Assembly: GCF_014651235.1 (NCBI RefSeq)
Contig: NZ_BMWM01000010.1
Location: 1 to 57,641 of the forward strand
DNA length: 57,641 bases
Direction: 5' to 3'
From: Leuconostoc lactis KCTC 3528 = DSM 20202
GTDB lineage: Bacteria > Bacillota > Bacilli > Lactobacillales > Lactobacillaceae
Below, piece by piece: positions 1-8,193 of this stretch; the first letter of the stretch is position 1; each line of letters opens with the position of its first letter. Both the position numbers and the translations under genes were made by a program. The notes beneath the pieces are model-generated. The model worked only from the letters and a program-made list of their open reading frames with translations. It made no database searches and was not told the origin of the DNA.

Positions 1-52
1 ATACACCAATCGAGATCTTCTTACTTAATCTACGTCACTAAATTCGTTCAAG

Positions 53-273
53 TTATTTCTTGCAATCTGCCACATCATCGAGACTTTTCTTTTGATCGGC
101 CTTAATTCCAGCGATGTGCTTAGTCAAGGTATCAATGTGGCGTGACGTTTCATCCAGATAACCCCCTTACCAGCCTGCCAACTAGTGTAAGCATGTACGG
201 AGCTCCCACCAGCTACTATAAGTGCTAATGCACCTGTTACCGCAACAATACTCTTTTTTACTACACTATTCAT
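53..273 (-). pseudogene. Small secreted protein, frameshifted in a G5 run
   Basis: An ATG at 273 follows an AAGGGGG ribosome-binding site and encodes a typical Sec signal peptide (lysines at 6-7, a hydrophobic alanine/leucine stretch, then SSVHA before the mature part). The frame stops after 49 codons at 124-126. Adding one G to the run of five G (plus-strand C5 at 162-166) instead joins a second frame that runs to a stop at 53-55. That gives about 73 residues with a charged, predicted helical C-terminus (SRHIDTLTKHIAGIKADQKK). The simplest reading is one short exported protein carrying a homopolymer frameshift. I do not recognise the family. A sequencing error or phase variation in the G run would look the same. 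Confidence 0.5.
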
Positions 274-642
274 TCGATTGGTCCCCCTTTTTATCTTTAT
301 ACATTTAATAATACATCACAGATATAATAATATATTACAGGTAATAATATAGCATAGTTTTGTAAAATATCAACAAATATGATTATTTGATTTTTCTTAT
401 TGTATCAGCAGTTTATGAGGGGGAATTTACACTTTTATAAAGACAATAAGGTCGTTAATTGCTTGACGTTATAGTAGTGTAAGATAGGTATTATCAGGAA
501 AACAGCTAGTAGATTGGGCATTAAGATGATAGCGGGTACCGAAATTATAATTAAAGCATCATGAAGGTGTGTTGCCACATGGATGAGAAAGTGATATTGA
601 AGCAACGAGTACCTAACTTATTAAATAACGGGCTGAAAAGAC

Positions 643-666
643 ATCGGTACAATACCGACATTTTTT
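643..666 (+). terminator. Intrinsic terminator-like hairpin
   Basis: A perfect 6-bp stem TCGGTA/TACCGA with a 3-nt loop is followed closely by TTTTTT. No gene immediately upstream explains it. It would end the possible short transcript starting near 558. Confidence 0.4.
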
Positions 667-819
667 CGATCAGTTGGTTACTTAAACTTCACTCCAATTT
701 TTTAGGGTTTGGTTTAAATTAGTAGATGGGTCTCTTTTTATTGGCACAATAATAGATAAATTAATTTAACACATTTTGATAATCGTTTAAAAATAATACA
801 ATCATTATGAGAGTATATT

Positions 820-858
820 TTGTAAAAGAAAAAGCACATGATTTAAACCATGTGCTTT
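820..858 (-). terminator. Terminator downstream of tRNA-Asn
   Basis: On the minus strand a 10-bp stem (AAAGCACATG/CATGTGCTTT, 8-nt loop) is followed by a T-rich tail. It lies just 3' of tRNA-Asn and probably ends the arg-tRNA readthrough and tRNA transcripts. Confidence 0.7.
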
Positions 859-879
859 CTAATATAAGTTAATTCTGTA

Positions 880-951
880 CTGCTCCACCTGGATTCGAAC
901 CAGGGACCTGCGCATTAACAGTGCGTTATTCTACCGCTGAACTATGGAGCA
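880..951 (-). tRNA. tRNA-Asn(GTT)
   Basis: The minus strand folds into a cloverleaf: 7-bp acceptor TGCTCCA/TGGAGCA, D-arm GTTC/GAAT, anticodon loop CTGTTAA with anticodon GTT, T-arm CCTGG-TTCGAAT-CCAGG, and discriminator G. The CCA end is not encoded. One A-C mismatch sits at the base of the anticodon stem. Confidence 0.95.
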
Positions 952-975
952 ATTTGTTGTTTACTCAACTATTTA

Positions 976-1004
976 AGTATAACAACATGAGAATTAATTG
1001 TCAA
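976..1004 (-). promoter_or_regulatory. Consensus promoter for tRNA-Asn
   Basis: On the minus strand TTGACA (1004-999), a 17-nt spacer and TATACT (981-976) lie about 25 bp upstream of the tRNA. The promoter nearly abuts the argD stop codon, and no terminator separates argD from the tRNA. Confidence 0.8.
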
Positions 1005-1007
1005 CAA

Positions 1008-2129
1008 CTAAATTTTATCAAGTTGAATTTTAATGTTATCCAACGTTTCCAAAAGTTGTGTGGTGGGAATTGTCAACGGTGGTAGCAGGCGCAACGTATT
1101 GTGGCTGGCAGATAAAACAATAATATGTGCTGCTAAAAGATCAGCGACGACTTGTTCGACAGGCACCGTGAGTGCAATACCAGCCATCATCCCCAACCCG
1201 CGGACGTCATCTACGACTGCTAAGGTTTTAAACTCCGCTAACTTATCCCAAAATAAAGCGATTTTCTCTGGCAATGTTGGGAGCACTTCATCTAAGACAG
1301 TCAGGGTCGCTTGCGCGGCGGACATCACTAAGGGATTGCCGCCAAAAGTGGAACCGTGGGTACCATAGGCCAAGGCTTCGGCATAGTCGTTTTTCGCTAA
1401 CATGGCGCCCACGGGAATGCCGTTGGCCAATCCTTTAGCAGTGGTAAAAATATCTGGTGTGAAACCATATTGTTCAAAAGCAAATCTTGTGCCAGTCCGG
1501 CCCATGCCTGTCTGGACTTCATCAACAAGTAACAAAATGCCATTTGTTTTTGCCAAATTAACTAACTCAGCGACAAAGGCTGGATCAGCGGGGAAAACGC
1601 CACCTTCACCTTGAACGAGTTCCAACATAATGGCCGCCGTGTCGTCGGTGATCAGTGCTTTGACACTGGCAATATCGTTGAATTTCACGTAAGTGAAACC
1701 GGTCAACATGGGTAGGCCAGCATGAATACTGTCCTGTCCGGTAGCTGACATCGCCGCATAGGTACGACCGTGAAACGAGTTGGTAAACGAGATAATCGTT
1801 GATTTACCGGTTACCAGACGTGCGGGTTTAATCGCTGCTTCATTGGCTTCGGCACCGGAGTTAGCAAAGTAAGCAGTGTAGTCCGGTCCACCGAGTTGTT
1901 GGGCAACGGCCTCTTGCAAAGGATTTTGATATAAATTGGGGATATGCCATATTTTTTCGGCCTGCTGGCTTAGTGCTGCCACGACTTTGGGGTGGGTTGC
2001 GCCAATGTTATAGACACCGATACCGCTGGTTAAATCACTATAGGCTTGGCCTTGGTCGTCAAACCAAGTGGCATTTTGTGCTTGGGTAAAAGTTACGGGT
2101 GCGCGATGATAATTCGGAAAGAGGGTCAT
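1008..2129 (-). CDS. argD: Acetylornithine aminotransferase ArgD
   Basis: This PLP-dependent class III aminotransferase converts N-acetylglutamate semialdehyde to N-acetylornithine with glutamate as amino donor, in the cytoplasm. At 373 residues it has the usual length. Visible family signatures are NSGAEANEAAIK (about 90-101, cofactor phosphate region), LVDEVQTGMGRTG (about 201-213) and the PLP lysine in TTAKGLANGIPVGAM (Lys about 232). It is the last gene of argCJBD; the ATG is 13 nt downstream of argB behind an AAGGAGT site. It appears intact although argJ upstream does not. Succinyl-diaminopimelate or other ornithine substrates cannot be excluded from sequence, but the operon context makes ArgD the clear choice. 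Confidence 0.93.
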   Translation of the reverse strand: MTLFPNYHRAPVTFTQAQNATWFDDQGQAYSDLTSGIGVYNIGATHPKVVAALSQQAEKIWHIPNLYQNPLQEAVAQQLGGPDYTAYFANSGAEANEAAIKPARLVTGKSTIISFTNSFHGRTYAAMSATGQDSIHAGLPMLTGFTYVKFNDIASVKALITDDTAAIMLELVQGEGGVFPADPAFVAELVNLAKTNGILLLVDEVQTGMGRTGTRFAFEQYGFTPDIFTTAKGLANGIPVGAMLAKNDYAEALAYGTHGSTFGGNPLVMSAAQATLTVLDEVLPTLPEKIALFWDKLAEFKTLAVVDDVRGLGMMAGIALTVPVEQVVADLLAAHIIVLSASHNTLRLLPPLTIPTTQLLETLDNIKIQLDKI

Positions 2130-2142
2130 AAATTACTCCTTG

Positions 2143-2880
2143 TTAAAGTGTGACGACCGTGCCCGGTTGGGTGACGGTGTTGGTAATATGGACATGATGG
2201 ACGCCGCGTTTGACTGCGCTTAAGGCACTGTTGATTTTTGGAATCATACCACCGGTGACGAGATGATCGGCGGTTAATTGTTGGGCCGTTTTTGGTGTGA
2301 GTGCTTGCAGTAAGCAACCACTGACTTTCACCCCAGCAACGTCAGTGAGTAAATACAGCGCATCAGCGTGGAGTTGTTTAGCAATGGCGGTGGCTGCGTG
2401 GTCAGCGTTGACATTTAACCACTGGCCGTCATTTGTCATGGCAAGGGGGGCAATAATTGGGATTAAATTTTGCTGCCAAAGTTGTTGAATGAGCTGGGTG
2501 TTAACCTGGTGAATAACGCCCACATAGCCATAAAGTGCCTGATCCAACACATGGCCGGTTAACAGCTGATTGCTACCGGCATTAAGTCCGATGGCTGCTA
2601 TGCCGTGTTGACGAAAAGCTTCGGTTAGTGCTGGTTGCACTTGGCCGAGGAGCGCCATTTGTGTGATATGAAGGCCTTGCGCGGTGGTGACCCGAATACC
2701 GTTAAACTTTTGCACTGGTTCATTGAATTGCGTCATCAAATGAGAAATTTGATCGCCACCGCCGTGGACAATGGCGACTTGAATATGCTGTTTTTGCCAA
2801 TGTTTAATCGTCTCAAAAAACTTTGGGGTGAGCTGTTGGGCGGCATTACCGCCAATTTTAATGATGTATTTTTGGGTCAT
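2143..2880 (-). CDS. argB: Acetylglutamate kinase ArgB
   Basis: It phosphorylates N-acetylglutamate with ATP, the second step of ornithine synthesis. The 245-residue protein shows the amino-acid kinase fold signatures: KIGGNA near residue 8, the VHGGGDQIS glycine loop near 39, a central GLNAGS segment, and a nucleotide-binding segment near LYLLTDVAGV. The C-terminal GGMIPKINSALSAVKRGVHHVHI is typical of the family. The sequence is short and lacks the N-terminal helix found in arginine-inhibited hexameric kinases, so feedback control may be weak; that is inference. It lies between argJ and argD with about 20-nt gaps in a tight minus-strand operon. Confidence 0.93.
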   Translation of the reverse strand: MTQKYIIKIGGNAAQQLTPKFFETIKHWQKQHIQVAIVHGGGDQISHLMTQFNEPVQKFNGIRVTTAQGLHITQMALLGQVQPALTEAFRQHGIAAIGLNAGSNQLLTGHVLDQALYGYVGVIHQVNTQLIQQLWQQNLIPIIAPLAMTNDGQWLNVNADHAATAIAKQLHADALYLLTDVAGVKVSGCLLQALTPKTAQQLTADHLVTGGMIPKINSALSAVKRGVHHVHITNTVTQPGTVVTL

Positions 2881-2901
2881 CGCTTCGCTCCTTGGTGTTG
2901 C

Positions 2902-4118
2902 TTACGTGGTGTAGAGGGCGTTAATTTTCACATAGTCGTAAGTCAAATCTGATCCCCAGGCTTGGCCGGTGGCTTCCCCATTGTTGAGATCAATTTGAAT
3001 CGTGATGTGCGGGTCTTCTAGTGAATTTGCCAGTGCTGTCTGATTAAAGGCAACAGGGGCGCCAGCTTGCATGACTGGGTAGTCATTAATGCTGATGGCA
3101 ATGGTATCTGGGGAAATATCCGTTTCGGCAGCGCCAATGGCGGCAATAATCCGACCCCAATTGGGGTCTTTGCCAAACATGGCGGTTTTGACCAATGATG
3201 AGCCGACGACTTTTTTGGCAATAAGTCGAGCAGCGGTGGCCGAAGCCGCATGGGTAACGGGGACGGTGATGAGTTTCGTTGCCCCTTCGCCATCGTTGGC
3301 AATCGCAATGGCCAGCGTCGTGGTCACGTGATGTAACATCGCTTTAAATTGGGCGTAAGCCGCGTCGTCTTGGGCAATTAGCGAATTGCCAGCTTGCCCA
3401 TTGGCCATGACTAAGACCATGTCGTTGGTGCTGGTATCGCCATCAATGGTGATTTGATTAAAACTCGTCTCGACATCTTCTGACAAGGCTTGTTGCAATA
3501 GCGAACTGGTAATGTTCGCATCCGTGGTGATAAACCCAAGCATGGTAGCCATGTTGGGATGAATCATCCCCGAACCTTTGGCAACCCCACTCATCGTGAT
3601 GCGCTTACCGGCAATGGTGCCTTGAATCGTCACGGACTTCTCGTTGGTATCGGTAGTCATGATGGCGTGGGCAAACCCAAGCGTATCGCCATCAGGCTGG
3701 AGTTGATGAATGCCTGCGGTCACAGTCGCAATGGGGAGGATTTGGCCAATAACCCCAGTTGAGGCAACGCCCACTAAGCTGGGGTCAATCCCTAACTTGT
3801 CTGCGGTGGTGGTTTGCATGTGTTTAGCATGGATCACCCCGATTTGCCCCGTGACCGCGTTGGCATTGCCGGAATTGACAATAATTACTTGTAGTTGACC
3901 GTTTTGAATGGTTTGTTTGGTCACTTGGACAGGGGCGGCTTGGACTTGGTTGGTTGTAAACACACCGGCCACCGCAGCGGGCACGTCGCTGATTAGCCAG
4001 CCAAGATCTTTGGCTTTGTGTTTGAGCCCAACATGTTGCCCGTCAGCGTGAAGCCTTTGGGGGCGGCGATGTTGGGGTGCGATAAGGTTGTGAATGGGGC
4101 GGTCAGTGTTTCGGGCAT
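2902..4118 (-). pseudogene. argJ: Glutamate N-acetyltransferase ArgJ, frameshifted near the 5' end
   Basis: ArgJ transfers acetyl from N-acetylornithine to glutamate, and in bifunctional forms also uses acetyl-CoA, closing the acetyl cycle. The body is a full-length family member, with the self-cleavage region HPNMATMLGF (Thr nucleophile) and GKDPNWGR. However, the start with the good site (GAGGAG, ATG at 4118) encodes MPETLTAPFTT then IAAPKGFT, and the expected continuation ADGQHVGLKHKAKDLG is in another frame. One base is missing near 4046-4050. The only upstream start in the main frame is a TTG inside argC that gives a non-homologous N-terminus. Either the gene is truly broken, which would block this arginine route, or the base is an assembly error. 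Confidence 0.85.
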
Positions 4119-4138
4119 GTTGTCTCCTCGGTGTCGTG

Positions 4139-5179
4139 TTAAGCGTATTGTGCAATCAGGTTTAAGCCAGTTGTTTCCTCAAAATCGTACAGATGATTCA
4201 TATTTTGAATGGCCTGGCCGGCCGCGCCTTTAATCATGTTATCTAGCACGCTGACAATCGTGAGATAGTGGGTAATGGGATTATAGGTGAGGCCAATATC
4301 GGTGAAATTCGTGCCAATGACTTGTTTGATGTCAGGTAAGGTATCCAATGGCATCAAGCGGACAAATGGTTTGTCAGCGTAAGTTTGGTGATAAAGGGCG
4401 TGAATGGCTGCGGGTGTGAGTGGTTGTTTTAATTTCGCATACGCACTGACGAAAATGCCGCGGTTAATCGGCAGCAGTGAGGTGGTGAATTGAATATGCG
4501 CTAGACTGGGCTGCCAGCGCTGTAATTGTTGCATGATTTCAGGTAAATGTTGATGTTGATTCACTTTGTACATCATCATATTTTCGTTGACAGTGACAAA
4601 ATGGCTAGCTGTCGTCAATGATTTCCCAGCACCGGAGAGGCCACTTTTGGCATCAATGACAATGCTATTGGCATCGAGTAACTGTGATTGGGCCAGCGGT
4701 GCTAAAGCTAGGAGGGTGGCGGTAGCGTAGCAGCCGGGGTTCGCAATATAAGATTTATCATTCGTGTAAAAGTCGGCTAGACTGTAACTGGCTTGGTCCA
4801 ACAATGCTTGTGGTGCGGCGGGTTGATGGTACCATTGCGCATAGTCTTTGGCGTTCAAACGAAAGTCGCCAGACAAGTCAATGACTGGAAAGTGTTGCGC
4901 CATAAATGGCGCAGCGAGCGTTTTGGTGACGCCACTCGATGTCGCGAAGAAAACTAAATCGGCGTTTTGCATAATATGCACTGGGTCAACGGGTGTTGGT
5001 GTCATTTTATACAGCGACTGCAAATGAGGGAAGGTTTGGTTAAGCGTTTCATGGGTCGCAGTTGTTTGATGAACTGAGACGACCTGCACGTATGGATGAG
5101 CGTGAAGTAAGCGTAGTAATTCCATTCCGGCATAGCCGGTGACGCCAACGATGGCCACTTTAATTTGAGTTGCTGTCAT
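4139..5179 (-). CDS. argC: N-acetyl-gamma-glutamyl-phosphate reductase ArgC
   Basis: ArgC reduces N-acetylglutamyl phosphate to the semialdehyde with NADPH. At 346 residues it has the normal size. Residues 12-18 (GVTGYAG) form the nucleotide-binding loop, and the catalytic cysteine is in ANPGCYATAT (Cys150). The C-terminal QAIQNMNHLYDFEETTGL is a family hallmark. It opens the argCJBD operon behind GGGAGGAAATAGT-ATG. Its stop lies 20 nt before the argJ ATG. No argG, argH or argF is in the window, so the operon by itself makes ornithine. Confidence 0.95.
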   Translation of the reverse strand: MTATQIKVAIVGVTGYAGMELLRLLHAHPYVQVVSVHQTTATHETLNQTFPHLQSLYKMTPTPVDPVHIMQNADLVFFATSSGVTKTLAAPFMAQHFPVIDLSGDFRLNAKDYAQWYHQPAAPQALLDQASYSLADFYTNDKSYIANPGCYATATLLALAPLAQSQLLDANSIVIDAKSGLSGAGKSLTTASHFVTVNENMMMYKVNQHQHLPEIMQQLQRWQPSLAHIQFTTSLLPINRGIFVSAYAKLKQPLTPAAIHALYHQTYADKPFVRLMPLDTLPDIKQVIGTNFTDIGLTYNPITHYLTIVSVLDNMIKGAAGQAIQNMNHLYDFEETTGLNLIAQYA

Positions 5180-5278
5180 ACTATTTCCTCCCGAGTCGTT
5201 GCTTTAAATCATAAAGCGTCATGAATTTAAATACAACAAATATGCAATCAAGCGGTGAATAATCCTAATTTACTGCAT
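5180..5278 (-). promoter_or_regulatory. argCJBD upstream region
   Basis: This 100-bp AT-rich gap must contain the arg promoter. On the minus strand it holds TGCATATTTGTTGTATTTAAATTCATG. That is loosely like ArgR boxes, which are AT-rich with TGNATA/ATTCA half sites, but the match is not good enough to call an operator. Confidence 0.3.
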
Positions 5279-5304
5279 AAAAAAAACACCTCAATGAGGT
5301 GTTA
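5279..5304 (-). terminator. Terminator after the PEBP gene
   Basis: The minus strand has an AACACCTCA/TGAGGTGTT-type hairpin followed by T8. The 5' arm overlaps the stop codon of the PEBP-family gene. It separates that gene from the arg operon. Confidence 0.8.
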
Positions 5305-5808
5305 AGCGCGGGCGGGCAGTTCTACAATTGCCATATCCAATACGTGGCCTTGGCTTTTGGTGCGAAGCTCGTTTAAGAAGAAGCCATCTTGGAGATCCAA
5401 TTGTGTATCAAGGGCAAAGACGGTCAGCGTGTAGTTGTGCGTTGTATCTGGTGGCATGGGGCCGATGTAGGCTTGGTTGATCGCCGGATTGGCCGGTTGT
5501 TGGCATTTTTGGACAAAATGCCACGTTGAGTTCGTGCCCGAAACAGCCTGACCCGTTGCGCGTAAGTCTTCCGGCACATTGCCAACAGGGACATTGGCGG
5601 CTAACCAATGAATCCAAGGAAAACCACCAACGGGGATGGCGTCATAGTCAATCAGACTGATTGACAGTGACTGTGTGCCGTCAGGGATATCCGTGATGGT
5701 GATGGGAAAGTTTGTGGTCGGCATGTCTTGTGTTCGATATTTTGCCGGCGCAAACTTGGCATACTTATCGGGAATGAGACCATTTTCGAGTGGTACAGTG
5801 AGCTGCAT
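5302..5808 (-). CDS. YbhB/YbcL-family (PEBP-like) protein
   Basis: A 168-residue cytoplasmic protein of the phosphatidylethanolamine-binding / Raf-kinase-inhibitor-like family. Supporting motifs are the ligand-site segments SISLIDYDAIP...FPWIHWLAANVP (about 50-75) and YIGPMPPDTTHNYTLTVFALD (about 115-135), in the canonical order. Bacterial members have no settled biochemical role. The start is taken as the ATG at 5808, because a GGAG site lies 7 nt upstream; a longer form would begin at a TTG within that site. The start almost touches the end of the upstream gene (stop at 5810), so the two are probably co-translated. Confidence 0.85.
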   Translation of the reverse strand: MQLTVPLENGLIPDKYAKFAPAKYRTQDMPTTNFPITITDIPDGTQSLSISLIDYDAIPVGGFPWIHWLAANVPVGNVPEDLRATGQAVSGTNSTWHFVQKCQQPANPAINQAYIGPMPPDTTHNYTLTVFALDTQLDLQDGFFLNELRTKSQGHVLDMAIVELPARA

Positions 5809-5809
5809 G

Positions 5810-6199
5810 TTATTCTCCAATTAAATTTTTCTTGGCTTGGGCCAAACGGGCGCGAACGGCGACGGACATGTGCCGGTTATAGCGACGGACCGTGCTGACG
5901 GCATCAATGACAGCCGCTGTGCGTGCATCAAGGTCGCTGATATTAGCGATGTCAGCGCGTGTTTTGACTTCAAATCGTTCAATAAAGGCCAGTTGAAGTG
6001 CCGGTTCGTTCGCTCGTAATGTTTCCGCGGCTGCGTGTTTGCCAGCGTCCGTTAGGGCTTGCATAGCGGCCTGATAACCTTCAAAAAAATCATCTGGATC
6101 AGTGGTATTTTCCCAAGTAATCGGCGTGTCGTCGGTGACTGGGGCGGGTTCGGGTGTCGCATTAGTGGCTTTCTTTTTAAAGAAATCAAATAAAGACAT
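5810..6199 (-). CDS. Uncharacterised 129-residue protein
   Basis: I do not recognise the family. The start is the ATG at 6199, 8 nt after AAAGG; longer in-frame starts lack a site. The protein opens with a short amphipathic segment (MSLFDFFKKK). An acidic, proline/threonine-rich stretch follows, then a helical, alanine-rich C-terminal domain with many charged residues and no membrane segment. It may bind a partner through the basic helix near RRYNRHMSVAVRARLAQAKK. It is divergent from the HTH gene at 6296 and shares with it a symmetrical promoter region, so regulation by that protein is plausible. Confidence 0.6.
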   Translation of the reverse strand: MSLFDFFKKKATNATPEPAPVTDDTPITWENTTDPDDFFEGYQAAMQALTDAGKHAAAETLRANEPALQLAFIERFEVKTRADIANISDLDARTAAVIDAVSTVRRYNRHMSVAVRARLAQAKKNLIGE

Positions 6200-6230
6200 G
6201 AGGCCAACCTTTCGTGATAAATTGCTTATC

Positions 6231-6269
6231 TTTATTGTACCGAACATCTGTTTTATTTGGTACAATAAA
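6231..6269. promoter_or_regulatory. Symmetrical divergent promoter/operator
   Basis: A perfect 11-bp inverted repeat, TTTATTGTACC (6231-6241) and GGTACAATAAA (6259-6269), is separated by 17 bp. Each arm carries a TACAAT -10-like element reading outward and a TTGTAC -35-like element for the opposite arm. The two divergent genes (5810-6199 and 6296-6601) probably share it, and it is a natural binding site for the HTH protein. Confidence 0.55.
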
Positions 6270-6295
6270 TTTAACATTTAAACCTGGGGAAAATT

Positions 6296-6601
6296 ATGGC
6301 AGCACGGAAAACAGTATTTAACGATAAACAGCGTATTTTGAGGCTCTATTCGGCTTTAATTAGTCATCGAGCCTTGTCGATTGAAGAAATCGAAGACATG
6401 TTTTTTATTGGCCGCAAGACTGTGCAACGGGATATCTCTGAAATTCGTGATTTTTTGCATGACCTGCAAATTGGAGAACCGATTCAATCTGAAATTGTCT
6501 ATGATCGTAACTCACGTAAGTATAAATTAACCGAAATGGATAATTTGTTCCGTGTCTTCGATAAAATTAATCAAATTGATGAAAGCGATCCGATCGATTA
6601 A
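6296..6601 (+). CDS. Small DeoR-like HTH regulator
   Basis: This 101-residue protein is almost entirely a winged helix-turn-helix of the HTH_11/DeoR type. The recognition region is around residues 24-50 (ALSIEEIEDMFFIGRKTVQRDISEIRDFL), followed by a wing with SRKYKL. There is no WYL or sugar-phosphate effector domain, so it may sense through partners or act as an autorepressor. The start has GGGGAAAATT-ATG. It is followed after 31 nt by the DUF915-like gene, and it lies next to a perfect inverted repeat that could be its operator. Confidence 0.75.
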   Translation: MAARKTVFNDKQRILRLYSALISHRALSIEEIEDMFFIGRKTVQRDISEIRDFLHDLQIGEPIQSEIVYDRNSRKYKLTEMDNLFRVFDKINQIDESDPID

Positions 6602-6632
6602 GTACCTGAATTAGCCGAAATGAGGTGGTCAA

Positions 6633-7472
6633 ATGTCAAAGTACCACGTAAAAAGGGTTGTGCTTGTGACGGTCATATTGGGATTATTGACCAGTGTGGG
6701 TTTGTGGTTTGCAATGCAACAGCGTGTCCGACCCGCTTCTCGTCAAACCATTATTTTATTGCATGGTTATGGGAGTAGCGCACGGGCAACGACGGCGTTG
6801 GCGACCGCGATTCAGACGCAAACGCATTTGAAGCGGAGCCAACAAGTCAACGTATCACCGTAAGGTACGGTGAAATTGTCAGGAACGACCCGCCAACTAC
6901 AACAAGGTGGCATTTATCAATTGAATTTTACCGATAAACAAACAACTGCTCAGCAAGCGAGTGCCGCCCTCGCGCGCTTGTTACAGACGTTCAAAGCGCG
7001 TCATGTCAATCAAGTCGTCCTAGTTGGACACTCGATGGGGGCGACGGCTGCGTTACGCGTGTTATTATCACACCCGATACAGGATACGACGTATCCAACT
7101 GCTACGCATTTGGTTACCATTGCCGCACCGTTTAATTCTGGGTTGGGATCAGGCGGTTTTGACCATGCGTTTGACCACAATACGATTGATTCAGCGACAA
7201 AACGCCCACGGTTGCAAGATGCGAGTTATCGTTACTTTAATCAACATCGGGCTAATATGCCTGAACAGACAAAAATATTAAATGTGATGGGTGATATTGG
7301 GGATGGCAGTGATGGCGTCGTGACGAATTTTAGTTCGGCAGCGTTAAAATTTTGGCTGAAAAAAGGGCAAGTATATCAGTCTGTGACCATTAGCGGGCCA
7401 AAAACCCAACATAGTCAGGTGCGAGATAATCCTGCCGTGACCCAACAAGTTGCGCAATTTATAATGGACTAA
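6633..7472 (+). pseudogene. DUF915-like alpha/beta hydrolase with in-frame TAA
   Basis: A single reading frame of 280 codons carries one stop (TAA at 6861-6863) after codon 76. Upstream are an N-terminal membrane anchor/signal (VVLVTVILGLLTSVGLWF), then IILLHGYGSSA, the oxyanion-loop HGxG of DUF915-type hydrolases. Downstream in the same frame come the nucleophile elbow VGHSMGATA, TIAAPFNSG, an acidic GDIGDGSDGVV and a late histidine (TQHSQVRD). Sequence continuity on both sides of the stop shows it replaces one residue. The product would be an extracytoplasmic, membrane-anchored serine hydrolase of unknown substrate. Start ATG follows GAGGTGG. Confidence 0.8.
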
Positions 7473-7479
7473 GGGCATC

Positions 7480-7508
7480 AAAAAACACCGGTGAACCGGT
7501 GTTTTTTT
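7480..7508. terminator. Bidirectional terminator
   Basis: A palindromic stem AAAAAACACCGG/CCGGTGTTTTTT with a TGAA loop lies between the convergent hydrolase and ktrA genes and has T runs in both directions. Confidence 0.9.
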
Positions 7509-8170
7509 TATTTATTCGTCATTTGGTCGAAGTCGTCCACCATATCTTTTGGTCCGACAACTGAGAGAATATCGAGGTGATGCACTCGATAACTGGCTTC
7601 TGGTGCCACAATGACTTCCCCATCGTGGCGCACAGCAATAACGTTTAAGCCGAACTTTTTGCGAATTTTCAATTCAGAAAGGGTCTTGCCAGCAAAGGCT
7701 GGATTCACAATTTGGACTTCGGCCATTGAATAATCATCTGATAGTTCAATGAAGTTTAACATGTTAGGCGCGAGTAACTTACGGCCAATTCGTTCACCCA
7801 TTTCACGTTCGGGTTGAACAACAAAATCAGCCCCGATTTTCGTTAATACCCGTAAATGGGTCCGATTTTCAGCCTTGGCAATCACGTTTTTAGCCCCAAG
7901 ATCTTTGGCGTTGATGGTGGCTAAGATACTAGCCTGCATATTATGACCAATGGCGATAATCACGTGGTCAAAACTGGCAATGTCTAATTTGCGCAAGACA
8001 TCATCTTCTTGGGCGTCAGCGATGACGACTTGAGTGGCGATGTCGCGATAATCGTTAACATGTTCTTCGTTAATATCAATGCCAAGCACATCTTGGCCAT
8101 TGGCCACTAACGTTTCCAGTAAGGCACCGCCAAAGCGGCCCAGACCAATAATAGCATAGGTTTGACGCAT
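7508..8170 (-). CDS. ktrA: KtrA-type potassium channel gating subunit
   Basis: A 220-residue RCK protein that forms the cytoplasmic octameric ring controlling the KtrB potassium translocator. It shows the N-terminal Rossmann fold with GLGRFGGALLETL (about 8-20), the conserved acidic residue after the second strand (GIDINEE), and VIAKAENRTHLRVLTKIGAD. A C-terminal TrkA_C domain (about 135-215) follows; in other Firmicutes this domain binds cyclic di-AMP. It lies 23 nt downstream of ktrB behind GAAAGGAT, forming a two-gene operon. Confidence 0.92.
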   Translation of the reverse strand: MRQTYAIIGLGRFGGALLETLVANGQDVLGIDINEEHVNDYRDIATQVVIADAQEDDVLRKLDIASFDHVIIAIGHNMQASILATINAKDLGAKNVIAKAENRTHLRVLTKIGADFVVQPEREMGERIGRKLLAPNMLNFIELSDDYSMAEVQIVNPAFAGKTLSELKIRKKFGLNVIAVRHDGEVIVAPEASYRVHHLDILSVVGPKDMVDDFDQMTNK

Positions 8171-8193
8171 TTTTTTATCCTTTCAAACAAATA

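Larger units (their letters stand above)
300..879. other. Gene-poor intergenic stretch with a possible short transcript
   Basis: No convincing protein gene lies here. A TATAAT at 546-551 with a poor -35 is followed by a strong hairpin (TCGGTA, loop CAA, TACCGA) and a T run at 643-666, so a transcript of about 110 nt is possible. A 47-codon ORF at 579-722 runs through that hairpin and resembles nothing I know. Confidence 0.3.

Noticed and set aside
579-722. 47-codon ORF with a weak site
   Set aside because: A terminator-like hairpin lies inside it, composition is not protein-like, and no family is recognisable.
5180-5278. ArgR operator
   Set aside because: Only a loose AT-rich match; kept as an upstream region rather than a called site.
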